From NCBI GenBank assembly GCA_017656255.1, contig JACDOE010000009.1, positions 55,286 to 119,285 of the forward strand: a stretch of DNA of 64,000 nt. The letters are read 5' to 3'. The number at the start of each line of letters is the position of its first letter. Within the stretch, counting starts at the first letter, position 1. The stretch is from Bacillaceae bacterium (GTDB taxonomy: Bacteria; Bacillota; Bacilli; JACDOE01). Positions 53,507 to 62,331 of the stretch are shown here, one piece after another. The position numbers were made by a program, and so were the translations under genes. Under the pieces are notes generated by a model. That model was given only the letters and a program-made list of their open reading frames with translations. It had not been told where the DNA came from and made no database searches.

Positions 53507-55336
53507 TTACGTTGTCTGCTTCTTCTTCTGCATCCGATCCCGTTCATTCTTTTTCAAATACTTCTTGCGCAGCCGCACCGAAGCCGGGGTAATCTCACAA
53601 TATTCATCATCATCCAGATACTCCAGCGCCTCTTCAAGCGACAGACGGCGGGGTGTCTTCAACTTTTGCGTTTCCTCCTTGGTGGCGGAACGCACATTGG
53701 TCGCATGTTTTTCCTTACACACATTGACCGTCAGATCGTTTTCCCGCGAATGTTCCCCGACAATCATCCCTTCATACACCTCGGTACCGGGATCGATAAA
53801 CATGATCCCTCGATCCTCCACAGACATGATCCCGTATGTGGTGGCTGTACCGGTTTCATGGGAGATCAGCACACCGGCCCGTCTGCCGCCCAATTGCCCT
53901 TTCACCACGGGGCGGTAGGAATCAAACGAATGGTTCATAATGCCGTAGCCGCGGGTCTGGGTCAAAAATTCCGTTCTGAATCCGATCAAGCCCCGGGACG
54001 GGATCAGAAACTCCAGCCGAACCATCCCGGTGCCATTGTTCACCATGTCGATCATTTCGGCCTTGCGGGCGCCCAGTGATTCCATCACTGTTCCCGTATA
54101 GTCATCCGGGACATCCATTACCAGCCGTTCCACAGGCTCCATGAGCTGTCCGTCGATTTCCCGGATAATCACTTCCGGCTTGGAAACCTGTAATTCGTAA
54201 CCTTCCCGCCGCATGGTTTCAATCAGAATGGACAGGTGAAGTTCCCCCCGCCCAGACACAATAAACGATTCACCGGTATCTGTCTCTTCCACGCGCAGGC
54301 TGACGTCCCGTTCCAGTTCCGCCATCAGCCGTTCCCGCAGGTTGCGGGAAGTGACATATTTTCCTTCCCGACCGGCAAAGGGGCTGTTATTGATCAGAAA
54401 GGTCATTTTCATGGTCGGTTCATCAATTGTCAGGAGGGGAAGGGCTTCCGGATGTTCCGAATCGGCGATCGTTTCCCCGACATTGATGTCTTCCAGACCG
54501 GGAACGGCGATAATGTCCCCGGCTGCCGCTTCGTCAATCTCAACCCGCTTCAGCCCGGAAAATCCGAACAACCGCGAAATCCGGAGTTTCTTCACCGTCC
54601 CGTCCCGTTTGATCAGGGCGATGGTCTGTCCTTTCCGAATCTTGCCCCGGTGAACCCGTCCGATGCCGATCCGTCCCAGATATTCATCATAATCGAGGAT
54701 GGTGACCTGCATCTGCAGAGGTTCGGTGGTATCGGCTTCGGGGGCCGGAATATGTGCGATAATCGCTTCAAAAAGGGGTTTCATATCGCTTCCCGGCTGT
54801 CCCGGGTCATCACTCGCCACCCCTTTGACAGCCGACGTATAAATCACGGGAAAATCAAGCTGGTCCTCGTCTGCACCCAGCTCGATCAATAGATCCAGCA
54901 CTTCATCCACCACTTCTGCCGGACGGGCGTTTTCCCTGTCCATTTTATTGACGACCAAAATCGGGGTACGTTTCTGTTCCAGTGCTTTTTTCAGTACAAA
55001 ACGGGTCTGGGGCATGCAGCCTTCAAAGGCATCCACCACCAGCAGCACCCCGTCCACCATTTTCATAATCCGTTCCACTTCCCCGCCAAAGTCGGCATGG
55101 CCGGGAGTGTCAAGGATATTGATCGTATGATTCTGGTAGGGAATCGATGTTGTTTTGGCCAGAATGGTGATGCCGCGTTCTTTTTCCAGGTCATGGGAGT
55201 CCATCGCTCTTTCCGCCACTTTTTCATGGGCCTGAAACAGCCCGGATTGTAAAAGCAGTTGATCGACCAGGGTGGTTTTACCGTGGTCGACGTGGGCGAT
55301 AATCGCGATATTACGTATTTCTTCTCTGATTTGCAT
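53507..55336 (-). CDS. typA: Translational GTPase TypA/BipA
   Basis: 609 residues of an EF-G-like ribosome-associated GTPase. G1 AHVDHGKTTL (about 14-23), G3 DTPGHADFGGEVER, G4 NKMDRE (about 128), TypA C-terminal domain with GTMVNNGTGMVRLEF-like text. Used in ribosome assembly at low temperature and stress. AAAGGTGA precedes ATG. Its C-terminus is Lys-rich (KKYLKKNERDRMQKKKQTT). Confidence 0.96.
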   Translation of the reverse strand: MQIREEIRNIAIIAHVDHGKTTLVDQLLLQSGLFQAHEKVAERAMDSHDLEKERGITILAKTTSIPYQNHTINILDTPGHADFGGEVERIMKMVDGVLLVVDAFEGCMPQTRFVLKKALEQKRTPILVVNKMDRENARPAEVVDEVLDLLIELGADEDQLDFPVIYTSAVKGVASDDPGQPGSDMKPLFEAIIAHIPAPEADTTEPLQMQVTILDYDEYLGRIGIGRVHRGKIRKGQTIALIKRDGTVKKLRISRLFGFSGLKRVEIDEAAAGDIIAVPGLEDINVGETIADSEHPEALPLLTIDEPTMKMTFLINNSPFAGREGKYVTSRNLRERLMAELERDVSLRVEETDTGESFIVSGRGELHLSILIETMRREGYELQVSKPEVIIREIDGQLMEPVERLVMDVPDDYTGTVMESLGARKAEMIDMVNNGTGMVRLEFLIPSRGLIGFRTEFLTQTRGYGIMNHSFDSYRPVVKGQLGGRRAGVLISHETGTATTYGIMSVEDRGIMFIDPGTEVYEGMIVGEHSRENDLTVNVCKEKHATNVRSATKEETQKLKTPRRLSLEEALEYLDDDEYCEITPASVRLRKKYLKKNERDRMQKKKQTT

Positions 55337-55682
55337 TCATTTCACCTTTACTTTCTATCATTTAAGTAGGATCTCATCTCTCCTGATTTAAATCCCCGTC
55401 AAATAACATCGTTATTATACATGATACCCGGAAAATTGGCGAGAATGAAATGATGAAGGGATGAATTTTGAAAGGAAATGAAAGGATACTCAAGCACGGT
55501 TGAGGGATTGATAAGGGTCAGCGGCTGAATTTGAATGGTACGTGTTAACGGGTTGAAACAATGGATTTCCTGTGACATCCCTTTTTTCACCTATAAAAGG
55601 TGTTTGTTAAAATATAGAAGACCATGTGAGCCGCGGACAATCCCCGGATGACGGGATCATAATAGGAGTGGTCTAACAAATT
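55337..55682. other. Intergenic region upstream of asnO
   Basis: A short hairpin CACCTATAAAAGGTG (about 55589-55603) and the partly symmetric ATCCCCGGATGACGGGATC (about 55642-55660) are seen. The immediate -10-like box is AAAATATAG (about 55609-55617). No coding signal is seen. Confidence 0.35.
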
Positions 55683-57458
55683 ATGTGCGGTATTTGCGGA
55701 ATTATCCATTTTAACGGGCAGATGGCCGATGAAAGTCAGGTAAGGGCTATGTTGACGGTGCTGGAAAATAGAGGTCCCGATGATGAAGGGGTGCTGTTGG
55801 AACCGGGGGTAGCGCTGGGTCACCGGCGTTTGAGCATTATCGACCTGACAAATAACGGCCGTCAACCGATGACCGATAAGCAACTGGGGTTGTCCATCAC
55901 CTATAACGGTGAAATTTACAATTACCTTGATCTAAAAAAAGAACTGCTCTTGAAAGGCTATTCTTTTTTCTCAAACAGTGATACGGAAGTGATTCTGAAA
56001 GCGTATCATGCCTGGGGGGACGACTTTGTCCACCGATTAAACGGCATGTTTGCTTTCTGCCTCTATGACAGGGTGAACGGACGGTGGGTGCTGGGTCGCG
56101 ACCGGCTGGGCATTAAACCGTTGTATTATGTGGATGAGGGTGACCGGTTCACGTTTGCTTCCACGATCCAGGCGCTCAAACAGGCAGGTGCGGTCAGGCC
56201 GGAACTTTCCCGTAAGGCCCTGCACCATTATCTTACCTTTCATGCCGTGGTGCCGGCACCGGATACCATTTTTGAGAATGTCAAAAAACTGGAACCGGCT
56301 CATCTGCTCATTGTGGATCAAAAGGGGACGAGGCAGAAGATACGATACTGGGATGTGATGTTCACTCGCGATCCTGCCCGTGAGCACCTAACGGAGCAGG
56401 AGTGGACGGAACTTGCGTTAGGGAAACTGGAGGATAGTGTACGGCGCCGGATGGTGAGTGATGTCCCCGTGGGGGCGCTGTTGAGCGGGGGACTGGATTC
56501 CAGTCTGATCGTGGCCTTGATGGCCCGGATGGAACCGTCGTCCCTCTATACGTATTCCATCGGTTTTGAGAATGTGGGGGATGAGGCTGGCAATGAGTTT
56601 GTGTACAGTGATCGAATAGCCAAACAGTTCGGCACCCGGCATCACAAAATCTTCATCGACTCCAACCGGCTGCTGCCCAATCTTGAAACATGTGTGGCGG
56701 CGATGGCAGAGCCGATGGTGAGCCATGATGCCATCGGGTTCTATCTATTATCAGAAGAAGTCAGTAAAGATATCAAAGTGGTGCTGAGTGGACAGGGAGC
56801 CGATGAGATATTTGCCGGCTATCACTGGTACCCCCGGGTGATGAACGGGACCCGTGGCGCACTGGACGACTATCGGGAGGCCTTCTTTGACCGGAAGCAC
56901 GAGGAGGTGCTTAAAGTCCTTCATCCCCGGTATCACGGTGACGACGTGTCCACCCGGTTTGTACGGGAGCATTTTGCACAGCCGGGAGCGGAAGAGGCAG
57001 TGGACCGTGCGCTTCGTCTGGATACCACGGTGATGCTGATCGATGATCCGGTTAAACGGGTGGATAATATGACCATGGCATGGGGGCTGGAAGCCCGGGT
57101 TCCGTTTCTGGATCATGAACTGGTGGAACTGGCCGCCGCGATTCCACCCGTGCTGAAAGTGGGAAACGGCGGCAAGTATATTTTGAAAAAAGCGGCGGAA
57201 CGCCTGATTCCCCGTGACGTGATATATCGGAAAAAGGGTTATTTCCCGGTACCGGCGCTCAAGGATTTGCGCGGCAAATACTTCAATTTTGCCCGGGAGG
57301 TTTTGTTATCGGACCGTGCCCGGCAGCGCGGCTTATTCCAGCCCGCCTACGTGGAAAAATTGCTGGCGGCCCCCGGGTATCATCTGACACCGCTGGGCGG
57401 CAGTAAACTCTGGCAGTTGACGATTCTGGAATTCTGGTTGCAAAAAATGGGGTGGTAA
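55683..57458 (+). CDS. asnO: AsnB-like glutamine amidotransferase, NAGGN-type (AsnO)
   Basis: 591 residues. N-terminal class II glutaminase starts MCGICGIIHFNG with the nucleophile Cys2; the synthetase has the PP-loop SGGLDSS (about 268-274) and YRKKGYFPVPALKDLRGKYF. Length, and the directly overlapping GNAT gene, match the asparagine synthetase of the N-acetylglutaminylglutamine amide (NAGGN) osmolyte cassette (TIGR03104 group) rather than plain asparagine synthetase. In that pathway it amidates N-acetylglutaminylglutamine. The third cassette member, an M42-like hydrolase, is not in the window. AGGAGTGG is about 9 bases before ATG. Confidence 0.85.
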   Translation: MCGICGIIHFNGQMADESQVRAMLTVLENRGPDDEGVLLEPGVALGHRRLSIIDLTNNGRQPMTDKQLGLSITYNGEIYNYLDLKKELLLKGYSFFSNSDTEVILKAYHAWGDDFVHRLNGMFAFCLYDRVNGRWVLGRDRLGIKPLYYVDEGDRFTFASTIQALKQAGAVRPELSRKALHHYLTFHAVVPAPDTIFENVKKLEPAHLLIVDQKGTRQKIRYWDVMFTRDPAREHLTEQEWTELALGKLEDSVRRRMVSDVPVGALLSGGLDSSLIVALMARMEPSSLYTYSIGFENVGDEAGNEFVYSDRIAKQFGTRHHKIFIDSNRLLPNLETCVAAMAEPMVSHDAIGFYLLSEEVSKDIKVVLSGQGADEIFAGYHWYPRVMNGTRGALDDYREAFFDRKHEEVLKVLHPRYHGDDVSTRFVREHFAQPGAEEAVDRALRLDTTVMLIDDPVKRVDNMTMAWGLEARVPFLDHELVELAAAIPPVLKVGNGGKYILKKAAERLIPRDVIYRKKGYFPVPALKDLRGKYFNFAREVLLSDRARQRGLFQPAYVEKLLAAPGYHLTPLGGSKLWQLTILEFWLQKMGW

Positions 57459-58270
57459 GGTTGTCTCAACGAGTGAAAGCCTATCGGCTGGAACGTTATC
57501 GAACGCCTTCTTTAAACAGCTGGGGAGAGGAAGCGCCCCGGTTCAAAAGGGAAGGGATGAAGCAAAATGTGGCGCTGGACTGCGGATGGGGAAAGCTGAT
57601 TTTCGGCCAGACCTTTCCCGATCATGACAGTCTGATTCGCATTTTTACGGAAGAGGAAAAAGGGGAACGGAATCTGGCGGTTTATGTGCAGGATCATCAT
57701 GTGTTGCTGACCAGGGCACCGGATCTTTTGTTTGTGGATCCGTCCGATACGTATCGCCTGTGGCTGCATCATTACCGTTATCCGAAACGGCGTTTTTCCG
57801 GCTTTGAGATCCGGATGATGCAGGGGGAAGCGGATGCGGAGCAGGTGAACCGGATTTACCGAAAATGCGGCATGGTGGAAGCCGCGGTGGACACGATGAT
57901 TGAGAATCAAAAGACGCCGGTGTTTCAGTATTTTGTGGCAGTGGATAAAAAAGACGGGGCGGTGATCGGCACGATTATGGGAGTGGATCACCGGATGGCT
58001 TTTGACGATCCGGACAACGGGGCCAGTTTCTGGAGTCTCGCTGTGGATCCCGATCGCCGTGCCCGCGGTGTGGGTCGGGCGCTGGTTCGCTGTGTGGCGG
58101 AGTATTTTCTGGCGAAGGGGCGGGATTATCTGGATCTTTCCGTGCTTCATGATAATAAAAAAGCGGTTCAGTTGTATAAGGCGCTGGGGTTTCGCCGGAT
58201 TCCGGTTTATGTGGTGAAGCGGAAGAATGAGATTAATGAGGATTATTATACGGGTGGGCCGCGGGGGTGA
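57452..58270 (+). CDS. ngg: GNAT half of an Ngg-like N-acetylglutaminylglutamine synthetase, truncated
   Basis: 272 residues starting GTG 57452 and overlapping the asnO stop by 7 bases (translational coupling). The N-terminal part reads KAYRLERYRTPSLNSWGEE..., then a GNAT domain with NGASFWSLAVDPDRRARGVGRALVRCVAEYF (acetyl-CoA motif) and QLYKALGFRRIPVYVVKRKNEIN. Ngg proteins of the TIGR03103 type are about 550 residues, with an ATP-grasp domain after the GNAT. Here a stop comes at 58268-58270, and in the shifted frame TTG AAT CCG GTT TAC (58273-58287) reads LNPVY, resembling the LNPYA start of the missing half, before the sequence changes to RHS. It is therefore a broken gene. The acetyltransferase might still work; ligation cannot. 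Confidence 0.78.
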   Translation: MVRLSQRVKAYRLERYRTPSLNSWGEEAPRFKREGMKQNVALDCGWGKLIFGQTFPDHDSLIRIFTEEEKGERNLAVYVQDHHVLLTRAPDLLFVDPSDTYRLWLHHYRYPKRRFSGFEIRMMQGEADAEQVNRIYRKCGMVEAAVDTMIENQKTPVFQYFVAVDKKDGAVIGTIMGVDHRMAFDDPDNGASFWSLAVDPDRRARGVGRALVRCVAEYFLAKGRDYLDLSVLHDNKKAVQLYKALGFRRIPVYVVKRKNEINEDYYTGGPRG

Positions 58271-58313
58271 GGTTGAATCCGGTTTACAACCGAAAACTAT
58301 ATATTTTTTACTG

Positions 58314-60725
58314 ATGAGGCGAATTTTTTGTATTTCAATAGGATTCGCTAATTTTTTTAAGTTTAAAACATCCTATTGTTATGATGCGGTCGGTAATCTG
58401 GTGGCGCTAAAGGATGCTGAAGGCTTTACCACCCGCTATAAATATGATTCGGATCATAACTTGACCAGGGTGACCAACGCGAACGGACATGCGAGAACAT
58501 GGGATTATAACCTGAATGGGCAACCGATTACACAGGTTGACGCTCTGGGGAACAAAACCTCTTTCGAATACGATTCAGCCGGTCAGTTAACACGTCAGAC
58601 TTCGAATCGATTGACCCACGTCGGCTTTGCGGACGGAAGTTTCGCCCAGTACGGTTACGACGGATTGGGCCGCAAGGTATACCGGGAAGAAATGTCGTGG
58701 AAGGACTTCGACGGTCAGGAGAAAGCGGCGGAAAAGTCGAATGGGAAAGGGAATGGCAAGGGCAAAGGGCAGGATAATCGCAGTGACACAGCGAAGCAAA
58801 AACAGGGAACAGGTAACGGCAAAGGCAAAGGAAAAGGGCAGGGGAACAGCGCTTCCAATTGTGGAAAAGGAGTAAGTAAAAAGGGCGGCAACGGCAAAGG
58901 GCACGGACCGTTGAATAACCCCGGCCAGGGCAAGAAACTGGGTCTGTATAAAAACGGCACGTTTGCCCTGGATGACAATTTCAGTCAGGATCACGTCGTA
59001 CACAAGCCGACCTATTACCTGTATCAGGGAATGTCGAATGTTTTACACAAGGAATACGGGCTGTCGGGGTCTCCATATGCGGAGTATTACATGGGTGCCG
59101 AAGCACAGCTGGTATCCCGGAAGATGTTTGGCATGCACGGTCTGTCAAACCCGTCCCATGATCCGAATCTGAAAACAACGGGCGGGATGTTGTATTACCA
59201 GTTTGATGGGTCAAGAACGGTCAGTGAAACGACCGATCGTCACGGAGACATCATCGAGCGTTATCGCTATGATGCATTCGGCGGGATTTTTACCGGCATT
59301 ACAGCTCCGTATAACCATATGGCCTACACGGGGCAGGCCTATGATGGGAAAACAGGTTTGCTGGATTTAAATGCCCGGTGGTATCACCCGGTAGCGGCGC
59401 GCTTTATGACAGCAGACACCTATCCGGGTACTCTGGACAATCCGTTGACACAGAACCGGTATGCCTATGTCTTGAACAATCCGGTAAACATGTGGGATCC
59501 GACGGGACATGTTCCGGAATGGGTACGTAATAACGAGGATTATGCGGAAGAGTATCAAATTGGATCGGTGACCTACTATGACATCTGGTTTTACAAGACG
59601 AGTTGGCAAGAGGAATCAGCGACGGAACTGATCGACACGGTCCAGACATCAAAGTTCTATGAATTGACCTATGAACAGACGATAACCAAACACTGGTTAT
59701 ATGACTATGAGAGATGGAAAGTGGAAGAGGGTATCGAGAAGCAGTTAAAAGGTCCGGAGGAGCAACATTTTGAGGAAATAGATGTGTTGCAATGGACGGA
59801 GATACTGACAGCGGAAGAGGTGGCGCAGCAAAACGAGGAAGAGATCGCGTCATATGGCCCACCGCCGAATGCCAAATTGGTAAGTCGATCGTCTCTGTTA
59901 AATGACAGGCCGTTTACGTATGATATGATATATAACAAGACGGTCGAGAGTGAGCAGGATAAGTTACTACAACAACAGATGAAGCAGCATCTGGGTGAGG
60001 AGTCGGTAGGGGCGCACAAACGTAATACTATATTCATGAACCCTGATCCGTTTGATATGTCTTGGTCTCATGTAGAGGGAGATCCTGAGGTTGCAGAAGC
60101 AATCTATGATTTTTTCATAGGTGATGATATAGATGAATTAACTGATGAAGATATTTCAATGAGAGATGGCATAATAGTAGCAACATTGATATGTAGCGGA
60201 TGTAAAGTGGGCAAAGCTGCCTATAAAGGTAGTAAAAAAGGGATAGAGAAATTAGTTCAGTTTTTTAAAGGGAAAAAGGGAAAGGGTACGGAAAAAGGTG
60301 GTCCAGGTGTAAATAGACCCATTGATGAGTTCGATGATACGGATATTTATAACCAAGCAGGACTTAGTAGGGAAGCAGTTGAGGGGACGCCCAAAGGTGG
60401 TACTCTTAGTAACGTTGAGGCAAGAAAATGGTATTTGTCACAAGAAGCTAAAATAAAAGATATGATAGATAAAACTTTGCCGTTAGAAGAACAGGCAAAA
60501 CAAGCCTTTAATCTCCGTAATCAATTCAGAACTCAAGCAAGAGAATTAATGGCTGATAGAAAATTGGCACAGAAGTTAATGGATACTGATCCTAACTTAA
60601 CTTGGGATGATGTTGTAAAAAAATATTCTAATAAAGGGTACTCAGGTGATGAATTATGGCAAGAGATTATAGAAGCTTCAACAAGAAGCAGACCAAGTGT
60701 AAATAAGAATTTGGGTTTAGAATAG
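58314..60725 (+). CDS. 5'-truncated RHS-repeat polymorphic toxin with C-terminal tip 1
   Basis: About 803 residues from the first in-frame ATG. Only the C-terminal part of an RHS shell remains: YD-repeats from about 58375 (CYDAVGNLVALKDAEGFTTRYKYD, NGHARTWDYNLNGQP), a GK-rich insertion (58735-58950), then the hallmark core RYRYDAFGGIFTGI, YTGQAYDGKTGLLDLNARWYHPVAARFMTADTYPGTLDNPLTQNRYAYVLNNPVNMWDPTGH (about 59265-59510). A less conserved linker leads to the AT-rich tip, which begins near the EKGGPGVNRPIDEFDDTDIY linker and ends LSNVEARKWYLSQEAKI...RSRPSVNKNLGLE. No signal, Sec/Tat or T6/T7 export domain remains, and no ribosome site precedes 58314, so it is probably a non-secreted remnant. 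The tip is of unassigned activity. Confidence 0.7.
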   Translation: MRRIFCISIGFANFFKFKTSYCYDAVGNLVALKDAEGFTTRYKYDSDHNLTRVTNANGHARTWDYNLNGQPITQVDALGNKTSFEYDSAGQLTRQTSNRLTHVGFADGSFAQYGYDGLGRKVYREEMSWKDFDGQEKAAEKSNGKGNGKGKGQDNRSDTAKQKQGTGNGKGKGKGQGNSASNCGKGVSKKGGNGKGHGPLNNPGQGKKLGLYKNGTFALDDNFSQDHVVHKPTYYLYQGMSNVLHKEYGLSGSPYAEYYMGAEAQLVSRKMFGMHGLSNPSHDPNLKTTGGMLYYQFDGSRTVSETTDRHGDIIERYRYDAFGGIFTGITAPYNHMAYTGQAYDGKTGLLDLNARWYHPVAARFMTADTYPGTLDNPLTQNRYAYVLNNPVNMWDPTGHVPEWVRNNEDYAEEYQIGSVTYYDIWFYKTSWQEESATELIDTVQTSKFYELTYEQTITKHWLYDYERWKVEEGIEKQLKGPEEQHFEEIDVLQWTEILTAEEVAQQNEEEIASYGPPPNAKLVSRSSLLNDRPFTYDMIYNKTVESEQDKLLQQQMKQHLGEESVGAHKRNTIFMNPDPFDMSWSHVEGDPEVAEAIYDFFIGDDIDELTDEDISMRDGIIVATLICSGCKVGKAAYKGSKKGIEKLVQFFKGKKGKGTEKGGPGVNRPIDEFDDTDIYNQAGLSREAVEGTPKGGTLSNVEARKWYLSQEAKIKDMIDKTLPLEEQAKQAFNLRNQFRTQARELMADRKLAQKLMDTDPNLTWDDVVKKYSNKGYSGDELWQEIIEASTRSRPSVNKNLGLE
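58735..58950. repeat. Low-complexity GK-rich insertion inside the RHS repeats
   Basis: The translated text alternates NGKGNGKGKGQ, NGKGKGKGQGN and NGKGHG between RHS repeats; at DNA level AAGGGCAAAGGG-like units recur. It would be a flexible lysine/glycine-rich segment. Not part of the usual RHS cage. Confidence 0.6.
60294..60383 (+). repeat. Toxin-module linker repeat, copy 1
   Basis: About 90 bases encoding EKGGPGVNRPIDEFDDTDIY then NQAGLSREA. A near-identical copy at 63000-63088 precedes another toxin tip. The strong DNA identity, in an otherwise divergent region, suggests a recombination hot spot for tip exchange. Confidence 0.75.
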
Positions 60726-60735
60726 GAGTGATATT

Positions 60736-61035
60736 TTGAGGATAGTTGAGAGTATTAATAAAGAGAACAAAACAGAGTTTGACTTTGTTAAATTAGAACA
60801 CTGGGATGAATTTGATTTGATTGTAGATATAATAAAAGATGAATTTGGATTTGCTCAATTACAGGAGTTAGATGGTGTAGCCATAAGAAAAAGGGTATTT
60901 TCAAATGGTGATTTTAAATTTATACTAATGCATGATGAACACGTTGGAAATTATGCATATTGTGAAAGTGAAGATGATGTAGAAAAACTTAGGATTCTTA
61001 CCCATAAGGTTCTGGAGAGAATTAAGAAAATTTAA
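60736..61035 (+). CDS. Putative immunity protein for RHS tip 1
   Basis: 99 residues, acidic, AT-rich; begins TTG 60736 with AGGAGTG upstream, 10 bases after the RHS stop. By position it is the cognate immunity protein of tip 1. No family recognised (resembles small Imm proteins rich in Asp/Glu). Confidence 0.6.
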   Translation: MRIVESINKENKTEFDFVKLEHWDEFDLIVDIIKDEFGFAQLQELDGVAIRKRVFSNGDFKFILMHDEHVGNYAYCESEDDVEKLRILTHKVLERIKKI

Positions 61036-61151
61036 ATTGTATTACTTTATATATTTAATATTTTCGCAACACACAACACTATTACAAGCTAGAAGACAAC
61101 GAGACTAAGGCATTTTCAGCATAATAGACTTTTCTATCAAAACTAGGTTCT

Positions 61152-61200
61152 AAAGGGATAGCTCTTTTATCATAAAGGTATGGGGCTATCCTTTATTTAT
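61152..61200 (+). terminator. Possible terminator after immunity gene 1
   Basis: GGATAGC / GCTATCC with AAAG/CTTT flanks, 22-base loop, then TTTATTTAT. Confidence 0.55.
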
Positions 61201-61655
61201 ATTACTGTTAAATTTCTTTAATTGCCTCCGTGTTTTCGCTAATCTGAAAAGTCCAAAAGCTGACGGGATTGCCAGTCCAGAATCAGACGGATATAATGAC
61301 CTCATACATATCCAGAGAAAGAAAAAAGACGTCTCTATTTGTCGCTAATTCAACAATTAACACCAGAGACGTCCCCACCTATCAAGTCCGAAATTATGTG
61401 TAAAAACAAATCAAGTCGTTTACTCGACAGACACAGGCTCTCTCAGGAAAGTAAGGCGAGAAAGGCTGGAATACAAAAACTTTAAAAAAATTGCTTGAGG
61501 CAATTCCTGAGGTAATTCCAACGTACGAAAAAAGTTAGACTGGTGGGATCAGATATTATTACATGTGGTTTATGGAGATGTAGTAAATCCCTTTATTGTA
61601 AAGTTATTGCAAGAAGGTAATGCAAAACACACATTGGTGAAAATTTTTAACTTTC
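61201..61655. other. Degraded region with an IS256-like end
   Basis: Contains AGACGTCTCT...CCAGAGACGTC as an imperfect inverted repeat (about 61329-61370), an IS256-like end at 61381-61412 (ATCAAGTCCGAAATTATGTG then TAAAAACAAATC), and remnant coding text without an intact frame. No gene is supported. Confidence 0.45.
61381..61412 (+). mobile_element. IS256-like terminus, remnant
   Basis: ATCAAGTCCGAAATTATGTGTAAAAACAAATC-type sequence resembles the left end of IS256 (AAGTCCGTATAATTGTGTAAA). A related end in the same orientation occurs at 63947-63980. No transposase follows here. Comparison is from memory of IS256; a database comparison is needed. Confidence 0.5.
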
Positions 61656-62141
61656 TTGAGCAGAGGCTGTCAGTCCAGATGTAAAAGTGCAGGAAGTATT
61701 AAATGTTATTGTAAAGGAAAAGAAGTTATTCAGAAGGGCATAGAGAAGGGAAAACAAGGGGTTAAAAAAGCTTCACAAGCTGTTAAGAATAAGTTTAAAC
61801 AATGGGTTGGTAAGAGTAATGTTAAACCATCAAATGTTAGTGGAAGTGGAGATCATTTAAGAAGAACATTTAACGTTAATAGAACCAAAATTCAAATTAA
61901 TAGCGGTCATGGTTATAATAGACCTCATAAAACAGAAAGTGTTGAGGGAATTGGTTCTATGGATGAGATAGAATCGGTGATTATTAAAGACGTTTTTAAT
62001 GCAAGAAAAGCAGGATTATCAATTCCAAACCGACCACCTGCCATACCTAGGGAAGTAACAGTAAATGTAAAAAAGATAGGCTATGATATATTCCAAACAT
62101 CTGATGGAACTATAAGAATTTCAACATACTATCCCAAATAA
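61656..62141 (+). CDS. Displaced polymorphic-toxin tip 2 fragment
   Basis: 161 residues from TTG 61656, AT-rich, with a linker resembling that of tip 1 (KCYCKGKEVIQKGIEKGKQGVKK) and then LRRTFNVNRTKIQINSGHGYNRPHKTESVEGIGS...RISTYYPK, probably a nuclease tip. No RHS shell is attached; the start is arbitrary, as no ribosome site is seen. It looks like an orphan tip from an earlier toxin exchange. Activity unassigned. Confidence 0.5.
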   Translation: MSRGCQSRCKSAGSIKCYCKGKEVIQKGIEKGKQGVKKASQAVKNKFKQWVGKSNVKPSNVSGSGDHLRRTFNVNRTKIQINSGHGYNRPHKTESVEGIGSMDEIESVIIKDVFNARKAGLSIPNRPPAIPREVTVNVKKIGYDIFQTSDGTIRISTYYPK

Positions 62142-62158
62142 ATTCGGGAGGTAAAAGT

Positions 62159-62317
62159 ATGAGCCTGATGGAAATAGTTTTACAAATAAAAAATATCCAA
62201 AACATTGATTGGGGAAAGTTAACTAAAAAGGAAAGAGATGATCTGGATCAAACATTTGTTCAACTCTTAGAAAGCTTAAAAGATAAAATAGCAAAGGAAA
62301 AAAAAGTTCAGTATTAA
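62159..62317 (+). CDS. Small putative immunity protein for tip 2
   Basis: 52 residues starting ATG 62159 behind GGGAGGT: MSLMEIVLQIKNIQNIDW..., helical and Lys/Glu-rich. Too short for many full immunity families, but position just after tip 2, and the strong ribosome site, support a real gene. May be truncated. Confidence 0.5.
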   Translation: MSLMEIVLQIKNIQNIDWGKLTKKERDDLDQTFVQLLESLKDKIAKEKKVQY

Positions 62318-62331
62318 GACAAATAATAAAA

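Noticed and set aside
55337..55682. Riboswitch or T-box upstream of asnO
   Set aside because: Only short, weak hairpins; no T-box specifier or antiterminator motif was found.
58227..58313. Earlier in-frame start for the RHS frame, inside the ngg-like gene
   Set aside because: These 29 residues come from another frame of the ngg-like gene and do not resemble RHS or a signal peptide.
61329..61370. Complete insertion sequence between GACGTCTCT/AGAGACGTC arms
   Set aside because: The arms are too close together to hold a transposase; no coding frame lies within.
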